NCBI RefSeq assembly: GCF_007829815.1
Contig: NZ_VIWT01000001.1
Coordinates: forward strand, 2,069,501 to 2,133,500
From: Kitasatospora viridis
GTDB lineage: Bacteria > Actinomycetota > Actinomycetes > Streptomycetales > Streptomycetaceae
DNA length: 64,000 nucleotides
Direction: 5' to 3'
Shown here: positions 17,589-25,763 of the stretch, one piece after another
How positions within the stretch are numbered: the first letter of the stretch is position 1
Layout: each line of letters starts with the position of its first letter
Position numbers and translations under genes: made by a program
The notes under the pieces: model-generated
Database searches by the model: none
What the model saw: only the letters and a program-made list of their open reading frames with translations
What the model was told of the DNA's origin: nothing

Positions 17589-18308
17589 TCACTCGCAGGC
17601 CTCGGGCTCGACGGGCGCCGCCCCGGCGCCCCGGGCACCCGGGATGTGCGGCAGCCGGGCCGCCGAGGCGACACCCTCCAGGTAGCCGCGGGCCCGCTCG
17701 GTGCGCGGGTAGGAGTCCAGCAGGGCCCAGAACCGCGGGCCGTGGTCCGGCACCAGCAGGTGGGCCAGCTCGTGCAGCAGGACGTAGTCCAGCACGTAGT
17801 CGGGCATGCCCTGGAGCCGGTGGGAGAGCCGGATCGAGCGTTCGCTCGGGGTGCAGGAGCCCCAGCGGGAGTTCTGGTTGGTGACCCAGCGGACCTGGTC
17901 GGGGCGGGCCCGGCCGTCGAGGTACTCCTCGGAGAGCCGACGGGCGCGCTCGGCCAGCGCGCCGTCGCCGAGGGTGCGGCGGCTCTCCCGGGCGGCCAGC
18001 CGGTCGAGCATCTGGGCCACCCAGCGCTGCTCCTCCGCGAACGACATCCGGGCCGGGATCAGCACGATCGTGCGGTCGCCCTCGCGGTAGGCGGAGACGG
18101 TGCGGCTGCGGCGGGCGCTGCGGCGGACCTCCACGTGCGGGTGGGCCGGGTGCTCGCTGTGCACCGGTTGCTCGCTGCGCGGTTCCCCCGCGGTCGGGCG
18201 CGCCGGGCCCGGCCGCCCGTGCGAACCGGGCGTCGCGACTCGTGGCCCGGCTGCTGCACGGGCGCGCCGGGGCGACGCCGAGGGCTGGGAGTCCCGTTCG
18301 GCTGCCAT
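17589..18308 (-). CDS. YgjP-type (M48-like) metallopeptidase
   Basis: A 239-residue protein of the YgjP/DUF45 metal-dependent hydrolase family. The zinc motif HELAHLLVPDHGPRFW (HExxH followed by a third His) and the upstream NQNSRWGSC strand are diagnostic. The first 65 residues are low complexity, so translation may instead start at a GTG near VEVRRSARR where conservation begins. Family members are putative proteases or hydrolases with no settled substrate. It is divergent from the ThiF-like gene; the 216-base spacer includes a DnaA-box-like 9-mer. Confidence 0.83.
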   Translation of the reverse strand: MAAERDSQPSASPRRARAAAGPRVATPGSHGRPGPARPTAGEPRSEQPVHSEHPAHPHVEVRRSARRSRTVSAYREGDRTIVLIPARMSFAEEQRWVAQMLDRLAARESRRTLGDGALAERARRLSEEYLDGRARPDQVRWVTNQNSRWGSCTPSERSIRLSHRLQGMPDYVLDYVLLHELAHLLVPDHGPRFWALLDSYPRTERARGYLEGVASAARLPHIPGARGAGAAPVEPEACE

Positions 18309-18436
18309 GGCACAGGACGTTACCCGCTGGCACTGACGGAAGTCCGCTGCCCCGGCCGAATCACCGGCCGGTTCCCCGCCCGGTGGGGCGGTTCCGCACG
18401 GCGGCCGGAGCATCCGTCGGATCATCATCCCCAGCC

Positions 18437-18445
18437 TGTGGACAA
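18437..18445 (-). promoter_or_regulatory. DnaA-box-like 9-mer
   Basis: The minus strand reads TTGTCCACA, the preferred Streptomyces DnaA box. The surrounding 15 bases (GCCGGTTGTCCACAG) recur at 25230-25244. It lies in the divergent spacer upstream of the ThiF-like gene. Confidence 0.5.
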
Positions 18446-18524
18446 CCGGCTTGGTGGATCGCGCCGTGCCGCCCAGGATGGTGTCACGCAGTGCAGTCGG
18501 CCGATCCCGGAACGGAGTTGTCCC

Positions 18525-19679
18525 GTGCCTCCCACCATCCCTGCCACGCCTCCGGTGGCTCCCTCGTCTCCCGCGTCTCCCGCGCGTCCCGCGCCTCACG
18601 TGGCTCCCGTGACTCCGGAGATGCGGCCGGTCCTGAAGTCCGGCCTCTCCCGCACCTGGCGGGACCAGGAGACCCTGCGGTTCGGCACCCTGCCGGACCG
18701 GGCGCAGCTGGTCGGCCGGGCCGACGAGCGGTTCCGCGCCTTCCTCGCCCTGCTGGACGGCGAGCGGGACGCGGCCGCCGTCGCCACCGCGGCCGGCGAG
18801 CTGGGGCTGGACCGGGAGTGCGTGGAGCAGACCCTGGGCTCGCTGGCCGAGAGCGGGCTGCTGGAGGACGCCGGGGCGGTGGAGCGCGCGCTGGCCGCCC
18901 TGCCGGCCGGCCGCCGGGAGCTGCTGGAGCCCGACCTGGCCTCGCTCTCGCTGCTCCACACCGGGCCCGGCCAGGGTGCGGGGGCACTGGCCCGTCGGGT
19001 CGGGCGGCGGATCGAGGTGCGCGGGGCCGGACGGGTCGGCGCGGCACTGGCGAGCACCCTGGCGGCGGCCGGGGTCGGCACGGTGGAGGTGGTGGACCAG
19101 GGGCGGGTGGCCGCCCGGGACTGCGCGCCGGGCGGGCTGGCGGTCCAGGAGATCGGACGGTCCCGGGCCACCGCCGCCCGGGAGGCGGTGGCCCGGGCGG
19201 CCGGCCCGGGCACGGCCGGCCGGGAGGCGGGCGGCCCCGACCTGGTGGTCTTCGCCCCTCGGGACGGCAGCGGGGCGTACGCCGGATCGGCCGATGCGGC
19301 CCGCGAGCTGATGCGGGCCGGAGTGCCGCACCTCTACGTCGGAGTGGTGGAGCACCTGGGGGTGGTGGGGCCACTGGTGCTGCCGGGTGCATCGGCCTGC
19401 GGCGGCTGCTTCGGGCTCAGCCGCACCGAGCAGGACGCGGGCTGGCCCCGGCTGCTGGCCCAGCTGGCGGGCGAGGGGCCGGGGCGGGCCAGGGAACCGG
19501 CCTGTGACGGTGCGTTGGCCGCCACGGTGGCCGGGCTGGCCGCGCTGCACGCGCTGCTGCTGCTCGACGGGGAGCGGCCGCCGAGCGTGGACGGGTGGTG
19601 CGAGGTCTCCGCGGTGGACGGCATGGTGCGCCGGCTGCGGCTGACACCGCATCTGGAGTGCGGGTGCTTCTGGGGCTGA
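18525..19679 (+). CDS. ThiF/E1-like protein (TOMM leader-binding type)
   Basis: A 384-residue protein with an N-terminal winged-helix-like segment (about 35-125: FGTLPDRAQLVGRADERF), a Rossmann region (GAGRVGAALASTLAAAGVG at about 168-186, VEVVDQGRV), and Cys pairs ACGGC and ECGC near the C-terminus. This is the layout of ThiF-family proteins annotated as TOMM precursor leader peptide-binding proteins (cyclodehydratase partner). No YcaO gene or precursor peptide is in the window, so a RiPP role is not supported; it may serve another modification. GTG start with GGAG seven bases upstream; the Pro/Ala-rich first 30 residues are likely disordered. Confidence 0.78.
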   Translation: MPPTIPATPPVAPSSPASPARPAPHVAPVTPEMRPVLKSGLSRTWRDQETLRFGTLPDRAQLVGRADERFRAFLALLDGERDAAAVATAAGELGLDRECVEQTLGSLAESGLLEDAGAVERALAALPAGRRELLEPDLASLSLLHTGPGQGAGALARRVGRRIEVRGAGRVGAALASTLAAAGVGTVEVVDQGRVAARDCAPGGLAVQEIGRSRATAAREAVARAAGPGTAGREAGGPDLVVFAPRDGSGAYAGSADAARELMRAGVPHLYVGVVEHLGVVGPLVLPGASACGGCFGLSRTEQDAGWPRLLAQLAGEGPGRAREPACDGALAATVAGLAALHALLLLDGERPPSVDGWCEVSAVDGMVRRLRLTPHLECGCFWG

Positions 19680-19716
19680 CGGGGCTCAAGGGCACGTATC
19701 GGCATCGGCTGCCGGG

Positions 19717-19738
19717 CCCCGGCCGAGCCGGGCCGGGG
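19717..19738 (+). terminator. Hairpin after ThiF-like gene
   Basis: CCCCGGCC and GGCCGGGG with a six-base loop, 38 bases past the stop codon. No T tract. Confidence 0.5.
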
Positions 19739-19848
19739 AACGGGCACAATGGCCTAGTGGCCGCCGTCCCCGGTCGGGGCGGGCCCGCTTGAAGGGTAGC
19801 GACGGCAGTCCCTGGACACCGCCAGGGCAGCACGATTGGGAGGCCCGA

Positions 19849-21201
19849 GTGAGCGATCTTCCGCGCAAGGCTATGACCCGCACCGCCCGGCTCGCCGCCC
19901 TGCCGCTGGGGATCGCGGGGCGGGCCACCTTGGGCCTGGGCAAGCGGATCGGCGGACGCTCCGCCGAGGCCGTCACCGCCGAACTGCAACAGGCCACCGC
20001 CGACCAGCTCTTCAAGGTGCTCGGGGAGCTCAAGGGCGGGGCGATGAAGTTCGGGCAGGTGCTCTCGGTCTTCGAGGCGGCGCTGCCGGAGGAGGTCGCC
20101 GGGCCCTACCGGGCCGCCCTGACGAAGCTTCAGGACGCGGCGCCGCCGATGCCCGCGGCCAGCGTGCACGCGGCACTGGCCGAGCGGCTGGGCAAGGACT
20201 GGCGGGCCAGCTTCCGCAGCTTCGACGACCGCCCGGCCGCCGCCGCCTCGATCGGGCAGGTGCACCGCGCGGTCTGGCAGGACGGCCGCGAGGTGGCGGT
20301 CAAGGTGCAGTACCCGGGGGCAGGCGAGGCGCTGCTCTCCGACCTGGGCCAGCTCAGCCGGGTGGCCTGGCTGGTCGGACCGCTGATCCCCGGGCTGGAC
20401 ATCAAGCCGCTGATCACCGAGCTGCGCAACCGGGTCACCGAGGAGCTGGACTACGCGCTGGAGGCCGAGGCGCAGCGGGTGCACGCCGAGGAGTTCGCGG
20501 CCGACCCGGACATCGTGGTGCCGGCCGTGGTGGCCCAGGCCGACCAGGTACTGGTCACCGAGTGGCTGGGCGGCACCCCGCTGGCCGAGGTGATCTCGGC
20601 CGGCGGCAAGGCCGAGCGGGACCGGGCCGGCCACCTGCTGGCGCGCTTCCTGTTCGCCGGACCGGCCCGCACCGGGCTGCTGCACGCCGACCCGCACCCG
20701 GGCAACTTCCGGCTGCTCAAGGACGACGGGCCGGCCGAGGGCTGGCGGCTGGGCGTGATGGACTTCGGCACGGTGGACCGGCTGCCCGGCGGGCTGCCCC
20801 TCCCGATCGGCGACTCGCTGCGGATGGCCCTGGCCGGCGACGCGGTGGGCGTGCTGGAGATGCTGCGCGCCGAGGGCTTCGTCAAGCCCACCATCGAGCT
20901 GGATCCGGACGCGGTGCTGGACTACCTGCTCCCGATCATCGAGCCCGCAGCGGTGGAGCAGTTCCACTTCACCCGGGCCTGGATGCGGTCCCAGGCCGCC
21001 CGGATCGCCGATCCCCGCTCCCCCGCCTACAACCTCGGCAAGCAGCTCAACCTGCCGCCGTACTACCTGCTGATCCACCGGGTCACGCTGAGCACCATCG
21101 GGGTGCTCTGCCAGCTCGGCGCCCAGGCCCCGTTCCGGAGCGAGATGCTGAACTGGCTGCCCGGCTTCGCGGAGCCGCAGACCGGGCCGTCCGCCGACTG
21201 A
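19849..21201 (+). CDS. AarF/UbiB (ABC1) family atypical kinase
   Basis: A 450-residue protein-kinase-like protein of the ABC1/UbiB/AarF family. Seen are the KxGQ region (GGAMKFGQVLS near residue 65), the Ala-rich loop AAAASIGQVHRA, the invariant Lys in VAVKVQYPG, the catalytic HADPHPGNF and the DFGTVD metal site. Family members support isoprenoid-quinone or lipid metabolism through an unusual ATPase. The GTG start is chosen for GGGAGG five bases upstream. Streptomyces carry menaquinone, so a quinone-linked role is possible but not shown. It converges on the small coiled-coil gene. Confidence 0.9.
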   Translation: MSDLPRKAMTRTARLAALPLGIAGRATLGLGKRIGGRSAEAVTAELQQATADQLFKVLGELKGGAMKFGQVLSVFEAALPEEVAGPYRAALTKLQDAAPPMPAASVHAALAERLGKDWRASFRSFDDRPAAAASIGQVHRAVWQDGREVAVKVQYPGAGEALLSDLGQLSRVAWLVGPLIPGLDIKPLITELRNRVTEELDYALEAEAQRVHAEEFAADPDIVVPAVVAQADQVLVTEWLGGTPLAEVISAGGKAERDRAGHLLARFLFAGPARTGLLHADPHPGNFRLLKDDGPAEGWRLGVMDFGTVDRLPGGLPLPIGDSLRMALAGDAVGVLEMLRAEGFVKPTIELDPDAVLDYLLPIIEPAAVEQFHFTRAWMRSQAARIADPRSPAYNLGKQLNLPPYYLLIHRVTLSTIGVLCQLGAQAPFRSEMLNWLPGFAEPQTGPSAD

Positions 21202-21235
21202 CCGGGCGCGCGCCGGCCGCGGTCCGCCACGCAAG

Positions 21236-21286
21236 ACGCCGGTGCCCCGGCCACCCACTCCGGTGGGGTGGCCGGGGCACCGGCGT
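21236..21286. terminator. Bidirectional hairpin terminator
   Basis: A perfect 21-bp stem (21236-21256 with 21266-21286) and a nine-base loop, between convergent genes. Confidence 0.88.
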
Positions 21287-21315
21287 TCACGTCTCAGCCG
21301 TGCTCTGACGGGGGT

Positions 21316-21558
21316 TCAGAGCACGGCGGCGGCGAGTGCCTTGCGGGCCTTCCAGGAGGCGCGCTCCGCCTTGCGGCGCAGCCGGTTGACCCGCTGCACG
21401 GCGAGCGCGCGGCGTTGGTCCTCCGCCTCGTGGAGGCGTTCCTGCATATGGGCACGGGCCAGGTTTTCCTGCATGAGATGCATTTCGAGGGTCCTGTTCT
21501 GGAACGAGAGTTCGGTGGTCTGTTCGGCGCGGGCGCTGGGCCCTGCGGTGATCGCCAT
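21316..21558 (-). CDS. Small basic coiled-coil protein
   Basis: An 80-residue protein, helical throughout, with heptad-like spacing (TLEMHLMQENLARAHMQERL) and a basic C-terminal half (RVNRLRRKAERASWKARKAL). It has no recognisable domain. The ATG for MAITAGPS has AGGA seven bases upstream; longer in-frame starts run into non-coding composition. It is downstream of wblC on the same strand with 146 bases between, so it could be transcribed from the wblC promoter. Function unknown. Confidence 0.65.
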   Translation of the reverse strand: MAITAGPSARAEQTTELSFQNRTLEMHLMQENLARAHMQERLHEAEDQRRALAVQRVNRLRRKAERASWKARKALAAAVL

Positions 21559-21704
21559 GTCGTGGTCCTGCTCGTGGTGCGTGGTCGGGTAGGGGTGCTG
21601 GGCCGCGGCATCGTCCCGGGCAAGGGCGGTGCGGACCGAGTGGCGCAGGGCGCCGGCCGCCGGGGGGCAATCCCGGTGGGCCGCTGCTGCTCGCAGTGCG
21701 GGGT

Positions 21705-21980
21705 TCACGCCATGACCTCGGTCTTGCGCGGACGGCCACGGGGACGCTTCCGGGCTACGACGACGCCCTGGACGAAGAGCTCGCCGCCCCAGACGCCCCA
21801 GGGCTCGCGGCGGTCGAGGGCACCGGCCAGGCAGGCCTCCTTGACCGGGCAGGTGCCGCAGAGCGACTTGGCGTACTCCACGTCCTCCGGCGTCTCGGCG
21901 AAGAAGACCTCGGGGTCGAAGGCGCGGCAGGGGATGGTGGCGCCGAGGGCGTCGGCGTCGTCGAGCGAGGTGAGCTGCAT
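21705..21980 (-). CDS. wblC: WhiB-family regulator WblC (WhiB7)
   Basis: A 91-residue Wbl protein. The four cluster cysteines are at 18, 41, 44 and 50 (C..CGTCPVKEAC), followed by the GVWGGE turn and a C-terminal AT-hook RGRPRK, the combination that marks WhiB7/WblC. The 4Fe-4S form binds the primary sigma factor region 4 and activates promoters with an AT-rich box next to the -35; targets include intrinsic antibiotic-resistance and ribosome-related genes. GGAAGG lies seven bases upstream of the ATG. A long leader with its own reading frame and hairpins precedes it, which fits the known antibiotic-induced attenuation of this gene. Confidence 0.93.
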   Translation of the reverse strand: MQLTSLDDADALGATIPCRAFDPEVFFAETPEDVEYAKSLCGTCPVKEACLAGALDRREPWGVWGGELFVQGVVVARKRPRGRPRKTEVMA

Positions 21981-22177
21981 GAGAGAGCCTTCCGGAGGAG
22001 GGGGTACGAGCGTGGCCGTGGTCGGCGCTGTCGGCGGTACGGACGGGAGGGGCGGTGTGGTGACCGTGGACACTGGTGGCGTCTTCCTCGTCTTGGTTTC
22101 GGTTCCGGTCCAGCTGACTGGTTGGGCTGGCCCGGAGGCCCCGGAGGGCCTGGTGGTGGTCGTACCGGACAAACAGA

Positions 22178-22214
22178 AGGGCCGCGGATCCCGGTTGACG
22201 GGTTCCGCGGCCCT
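22178..22214 (-). terminator. Attenuator-like hairpin in wblC leader
   Basis: AGGGCCGCGGAACCCG pairs with CGGGATCCGCGGCCCT (one mismatch, five-base loop) and is followed on the minus strand by TCTGTTTGT. It lies between the leader ORF stop and wblC, about 200 bases before the wblC ATG, so it would stop transcription unless disrupted. Confidence 0.78.
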
Positions 22215-22227
22215 GGAGGGGTGCCGA

Positions 22228-22244
22228 CCTGAGGGCAACTCAGG
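22228..22244 (-). promoter_or_regulatory. Hairpin overlapping the leader-ORF stop codon
   Basis: CCTGAG and CTCAGG with a five-base loop; the TGA stop of the leader ORF (22240-22242) lies in the first arm. A ribosome at the stop codon would melt this stem. Confidence 0.6.
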
Positions 22245-22614
22245 TTCGTTCTCTCCAGGGTTCAGGCCCGCGGAAGGCCCGGCTCCGGGCGGCTTCGGCG
22301 CCGATAAAGGCGGCCTCGGCCACAATCTGCTGCTCGTCCTGCTGCTCGGCTACGGCACCGATGACCTGCAGATAGGCGCCATGCTTGGCGGCCGCCTCCA
22401 GTGCCTTCGGTGCCTCGGTCGGTCGCTCATCGCGCATTCCGCGCGCGGAGTCGAGGGAGACCGTGGCCCAGCCGAGGGACAGACCGGTACCGACGTTCAG
22501 ACCGAGGGAACCGGCGAGCGAGACTCCACCCGTCGCAGCGACGGTGGAGGGACGCAGGGAAGCGGTAACAGCGGTCTGGCCAGTCAGTTTGGTGATCATC
22601 ATCTTGGTTCCCAC
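22240..22614 (-). CDS. Leader ORF upstream of wblC
   Basis: A 124-codon reading frame starting at a GTG with GGAGG eight bases upstream. The product begins VGTKMMITKL, has a Gly/Ala/Ser/Thr-rich middle and a helical C-terminal half with AVAEQQDEQQIVAEAAFIGAE. No domain is recognised. Its stop codon lies in a small hairpin, 26 bases before the terminator-like attenuator, on the path from the wblC promoter to wblC. The arrangement suggests a translated leader that senses ribosome inhibition, as known for whiB7 upstream ORFs, though it may also be an independent small gene. Its length is unusual for a leader peptide. Confidence 0.62.
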   Translation of the reverse strand: MGTKMMITKLTGQTAVTASLRPSTVAATGGVSLAGSLGLNVGTGLSLGWATVSLDSARGMRDERPTEAPKALEAAAKHGAYLQVIGAVAEQQDEQQIVAEAAFIGAEAARSRAFRGPEPWRERT

Positions 22615-22809
22615 TGTCTTCGCCTCCTCTCGGCGTCTCGCGGTGCCCAGTCCCCCGGGCTCCGGTGTTCGGATGTCTGTCGGTCCAGCTGCCCCGCCTG
22701 GGCGGGGGTCGAGCACTCCATGGACATGGAGCGGCAGTGCAGCAGGGGAAAGCCTGGTCAGGATGGTTCCCGAGCGGCTTCGCGGTCTCGTCCCCTTGAC
22801 CGCTCCGGC

Positions 22810-22848
22810 AGGCTATTGCGCTCCATGCGAAGCGCGCAAACTATTTTT
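22810..22848 (-). promoter_or_regulatory. wblC promoter with AT-rich WhiB7-like box
   Basis: On the minus strand: AAAAATAG (22841-22848), one base, TTGCGC (-35), 18 bases, TAGCCT (-10). An A/T-rich run right next to the -35 is the hallmark of WhiB7-activated promoters, including its own. The A run overlaps the stop codon of uvrD2. Confidence 0.65.
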
Positions 22849-25114
22849 CCGGCGAGTTTTCGGACTCGTCCTCAGCCAGGCCCGCTACGGCCTCCGCCGA
22901 GGGGTCGTCCGACTCAGCGGGCCGTTCCACCTCGGGGTCTTCCCCCAGGCACAACGACAGCACGTCGGCCCCGTACTTGTCCAGCTTGAGGGCGCCGACG
23001 CCGGAGATCCGGGACAGTTCCGCGACACTCGACGGGGTGTCCTCGGCGATCGCCATCAGGGTCGCGTCGGTGAAGACCACGTAGGCCGGCACCGCCTGCT
23101 CCTTGGCCCGCCGGGAGCGCCACTCCCGCAGCCGCTCGTACAGCCCCTCGTCCATGGTCGAGGGGCAGTCCTCGCAGCGGCGCAGCTTGCGCTCCACCGC
23201 CTCGGTCAGGGTCTTCCCGCAGACCCGGCAGGTGACCGGCCCGCGCGGGGCCCGGCGCCCGGCCGAGCGCTCCGCCCCGCCCTCGCCGGACCGCCCCCCG
23301 GACCGCCCGCCGCCGACCGCCGAGCCGGGCCGCAGCCCGTCCAGGAACCTGGACGGCTTGCGGCTGGCCCGACCGCCCGGCGAGCGGGAGAGCGCCCAGG
23401 AGAGGCTCAGGTGGGCCCGGGCCCGGGTCACCCCGACGTAGAGCAGCCGGCGCTCCTCCTCCAGCTGCTCGTCGGTCTTGGCGTAGACGATCGGCAGCAT
23501 GCCCTCGGTCAGGCCGACCAGGAAGACCGCGTCCCACTCCAGGCCCTTGGCGGCGTGCAGCGAGGCCAGCGTTACCCCCTCGACCGCCGGGGCGTGCTGG
23601 GCGGCGGCCCGGGCGTCCAGCTCGGCCACGTAGGCCGCCAGGTCGGCCGGCTCGCCCGCGGCGGTGCGTCCCGCATCGAACTCCTCGGCCAGCCGGACCA
23701 GCGCCGCCAGCGACTCCCAGCGCTCGCGCACCGCCCCGGAGCCGGCCGGCGGCACCGCGGTGAACCCCCGGGTGGCCAGCACCGCCCGGACCTGGGCGGC
23801 CAGGTCCGGCGCGTCGGCGGTCAGCGGGTCGTTGCCGGCCCGGGCCGCGCCGCGCAGCAGCAACCCGGCCTCGCGCACCTCGGGCCGCTCGAAGAACCGC
23901 TCGGCGCCCTTCAGCTGGTAGGAGATCCCGAGGTCGGCCAGCGCCTGCTCGTAGACCTCGGACTGGCCGTTGGTGCGGAACAGCACCGCGATCTCGCTGG
24001 CCCGCACCCCCTCGGCGATCAGCTCGCGGATCCGGTGCGCGGTGGCCTCGGCCTCCGCGGGCTCGTCCGGGTGCTCCAGGTAGACCGGCTCGGGGCCGGG
24101 GCCGCGCTGCGAGACCAGCTCCAGCCGGTGCTGGGCGGCCGCGCCGCGGGCCTGCGCCAGCAGCCCGTTGGCCAGCTGCACCACCTGCGGGGTGGAGCGG
24201 TAGTCCCGGACCAGCTTGACCACCGCGGCGTCCGGGTGCCGGGTGCGGAAGTTCAGCAGGTAGTCGGGGGTCGCGCCGGTGAACGAGTAGATCGTCTGGC
24301 TGGCGTCGCCGACCACGCAGAGGCTGGCCCCGGCACCGCCGCCGGTCCACTGGTCCAGCAGCCGCTGCTGGAGCGGCGAGACGTCCTGGTACTCGTCGAC
24401 GGTGAAGTGCCGGTACTGGCCGCGGACCCGCTCGGCGATCTCCGGGCGGTCCTCCAGGATCGCGGCGGTGAGCAGCAGCACGTCCTCGAAGTCGATCACG
24501 TTGCGGTCGCGCTTGGTCTGCTCGTAGGTCGCGTAGACCCGGGCGATCTCGGCCGGGTCGCGCGGCGCGTCCCGGCCGGCCTTGACGACCGCCACCGGGT
24601 AGTCGTCCGGCACGATCTGGGTGACCTTGGCCCACTCGATCTCGCTGGTCAGGTCGCGCAGTTCGGTGCGCTGCACGCGCAGGCCGCTGCGCCCGGCCGC
24701 CTCGGCGACCAGCTGCACCTTGCGCTCCAGCAGCCGGGGCACCTCGCCGCCCACCGCGCGCGGCCAGAAGTACTGCAGCTGGCGCAGCGCGGCGGAGTGG
24801 AAGGTGCGGGCCTGCACGCCGTCCGCGCCGAGCTGGCGCAGCCGGCCGCGCATCTCCCCCGCCGCCCGGGCGGTGAAGGTGACGGCCAGCACCTGCTGCG
24901 GCTGGAAGACCCCGCTGCGCACCCCGTAGGCGATCCGGTGGGTGATCGCCCGGGTCTTCCCGGTGCCGGCGCCGGCCAGCACGCAGACCGGCCCGTGCAG
25001 CGCGGTGGCGACCGCCCGCTGCTCCGGGTCCAGCCCGGCCAGCACGGCGTCCGGATCCGCGGGACGGGCGCCGTACCCGCCCCAGCCGTCGTCGATCATC
25101 AGCGCTTCCTGCAT
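22841..25114 (-). CDS. uvrD2: ATP-dependent DNA helicase UvrD2
   Basis: A 757-residue SF1A helicase. Walker A GAGTGKT is near residue 48, motif II DEYQDVS and the VGDASQTIYSF motif follow, and GLEWDAVFLVGL and YVGVTRARAHL mark motifs V-VI. The C-terminal part carries a four-cysteine motif (CRVC, 14-residue gap, CEDC) and an HRDC-like domain, the combination known from mycobacterial UvrD2. It unwinds DNA in repair. Three ATG codons compete (25123, 25114, 25099); I use 25114 with GGAG before it. A palindromic repeat lies just upstream. Confidence 0.92.
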   Translation of the reverse strand: MQEALMIDDGWGGYGARPADPDAVLAGLDPEQRAVATALHGPVCVLAGAGTGKTRAITHRIAYGVRSGVFQPQQVLAVTFTARAAGEMRGRLRQLGADGVQARTFHSAALRQLQYFWPRAVGGEVPRLLERKVQLVAEAAGRSGLRVQRTELRDLTSEIEWAKVTQIVPDDYPVAVVKAGRDAPRDPAEIARVYATYEQTKRDRNVIDFEDVLLLTAAILEDRPEIAERVRGQYRHFTVDEYQDVSPLQQRLLDQWTGGGAGASLCVVGDASQTIYSFTGATPDYLLNFRTRHPDAAVVKLVRDYRSTPQVVQLANGLLAQARGAAAQHRLELVSQRGPGPEPVYLEHPDEPAEAEATAHRIRELIAEGVRASEIAVLFRTNGQSEVYEQALADLGISYQLKGAERFFERPEVREAGLLLRGAARAGNDPLTADAPDLAAQVRAVLATRGFTAVPPAGSGAVRERWESLAALVRLAEEFDAGRTAAGEPADLAAYVAELDARAAAQHAPAVEGVTLASLHAAKGLEWDAVFLVGLTEGMLPIVYAKTDEQLEEERRLLYVGVTRARAHLSLSWALSRSPGGRASRKPSRFLDGLRPGSAVGGGRSGGRSGEGGAERSAGRRAPRGPVTCRVCGKTLTEAVERKLRRCEDCPSTMDEGLYERLREWRSRRAKEQAVPAYVVFTDATLMAIAEDTPSSVAELSRISGVGALKLDKYGADVLSLCLGEDPEVERPAESDDPSAEAVAGLAEDESENSPEK

Positions 25115-25141
25115 GGGCTCCATCCTCTCAGCCCGCCGGAC

Positions 25142-25175
25142 CATGGGGGTGCCCCCGGCCGAAGGTTGGGGGAGG
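25142..25175. repeat. Palindromic intergenic repeat, copy B
   Basis: CATGGGGGTGCCCCC followed by GGCCGAAGGTTGGGGGAGG. It is nearly identical to the copy inside adnB (37486-37523), differing at a few positions. Confidence 0.65.
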
Positions 25176-25235
25176 ACCGGATCGACCGGCCCGCGACCCC
25201 CATCCTGGCAGTCCGCGCGGACAACCCGTCGCCGG

Positions 25236-25244
25236 TTGTCCACA
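25236..25244 (+). promoter_or_regulatory. DnaA-box-like 9-mer in inverted repeat
   Basis: TTGTCCACA, forming part of the inverted repeat GGACAACC-N7-GGTTGTCC. The 15-base context matches the site at 18437-18445. Confidence 0.5.
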
Positions 25245-25426
25245 GCCCCGGTGGGACCATCGGACCGGCGCACCGTCAGGCAACGGCGGGGCGGCGCCCG
25301 TCGGCCCCGGCCGCTCCACGGCGGCCCCGGGGAATCGGCGGCCCGCCGCGCGCGTTGCTCCGTCGGCACAGAGCGTGCCGACGGCGACGAGCCCCCAGCC
25401 GAACCCCAGCCGAAGGAGTCCTCCCG

Positions 25427-25678
25427 ATGTCCGGCATCACGATGTACAGCACCACTTGGTGCGGCTACTGCACCCGCCTCAAGGGCCAGCTGACCCGCGA
25501 GGGCCTCGGCTACAACGAGATCAACATCGAGGAGAGCCCGGAGTCGGCGCAGTTCGTCGAGTCGGTCAACAACGGCAACCAGGTCGTGCCGACCGTCGTC
25601 GTGGTCGGCAGCAGCGGCGCCGAGACCGTGATGACCAACCCGAGCCTGGCGCAGGTCAAGAAGGCGCTCGCCGCCTGA
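25427..25678 (+). CDS. mrx1: Mycoredoxin Mrx1
   Basis: An 83-residue glutaredoxin-fold protein with active site CGYC at residues 12-15 and the cis-Pro loop VVPT. Mycoredoxin-1 reduces mycothiol mixed disulfides, the actinobacterial counterpart of glutaredoxin. The ATG has GAAGGAG eight bases upstream. It is divergent from uvrD2, which is a typical neighbourhood in actinobacteria. It ends 23 bases before a strong hairpin. Confidence 0.93.
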   Translation: MSGITMYSTTWCGYCTRLKGQLTREGLGYNEINIEESPESAQFVESVNNGNQVVPTVVVVGSSGAETVMTNPSLAQVKKALAA

Positions 25679-25700
25679 CCGCCGCAGCGACCGTCGGCCC

Positions 25701-25732
25701 GCGCCCGGCCCCGCCGCGAGGGGGCCGGGCGC
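25701..25732. terminator. Bidirectional hairpin terminator
   Basis: GCGCCCGGCCCC and GGGGCCGGGCGC, a 12-bp perfect stem with an eight-base loop between convergent mrx1 and acetyltransferase genes. Confidence 0.82.
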
Positions 25733-25763
25733 GGTCGGCCGCCCCGGCGCCCGTCGGGTCCGG

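Larger units (their letters stand above)
25124..25426. other. Divergent spacer between uvrD2 and mrx1
   Basis: About 300 bases without a gene. It contains a palindromic repeat (25142-25175), an inverted repeat GGACAACC-N7-GGTTGTCC (25219-25241) and a DnaA-box-like 9-mer. Confidence 0.6.
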
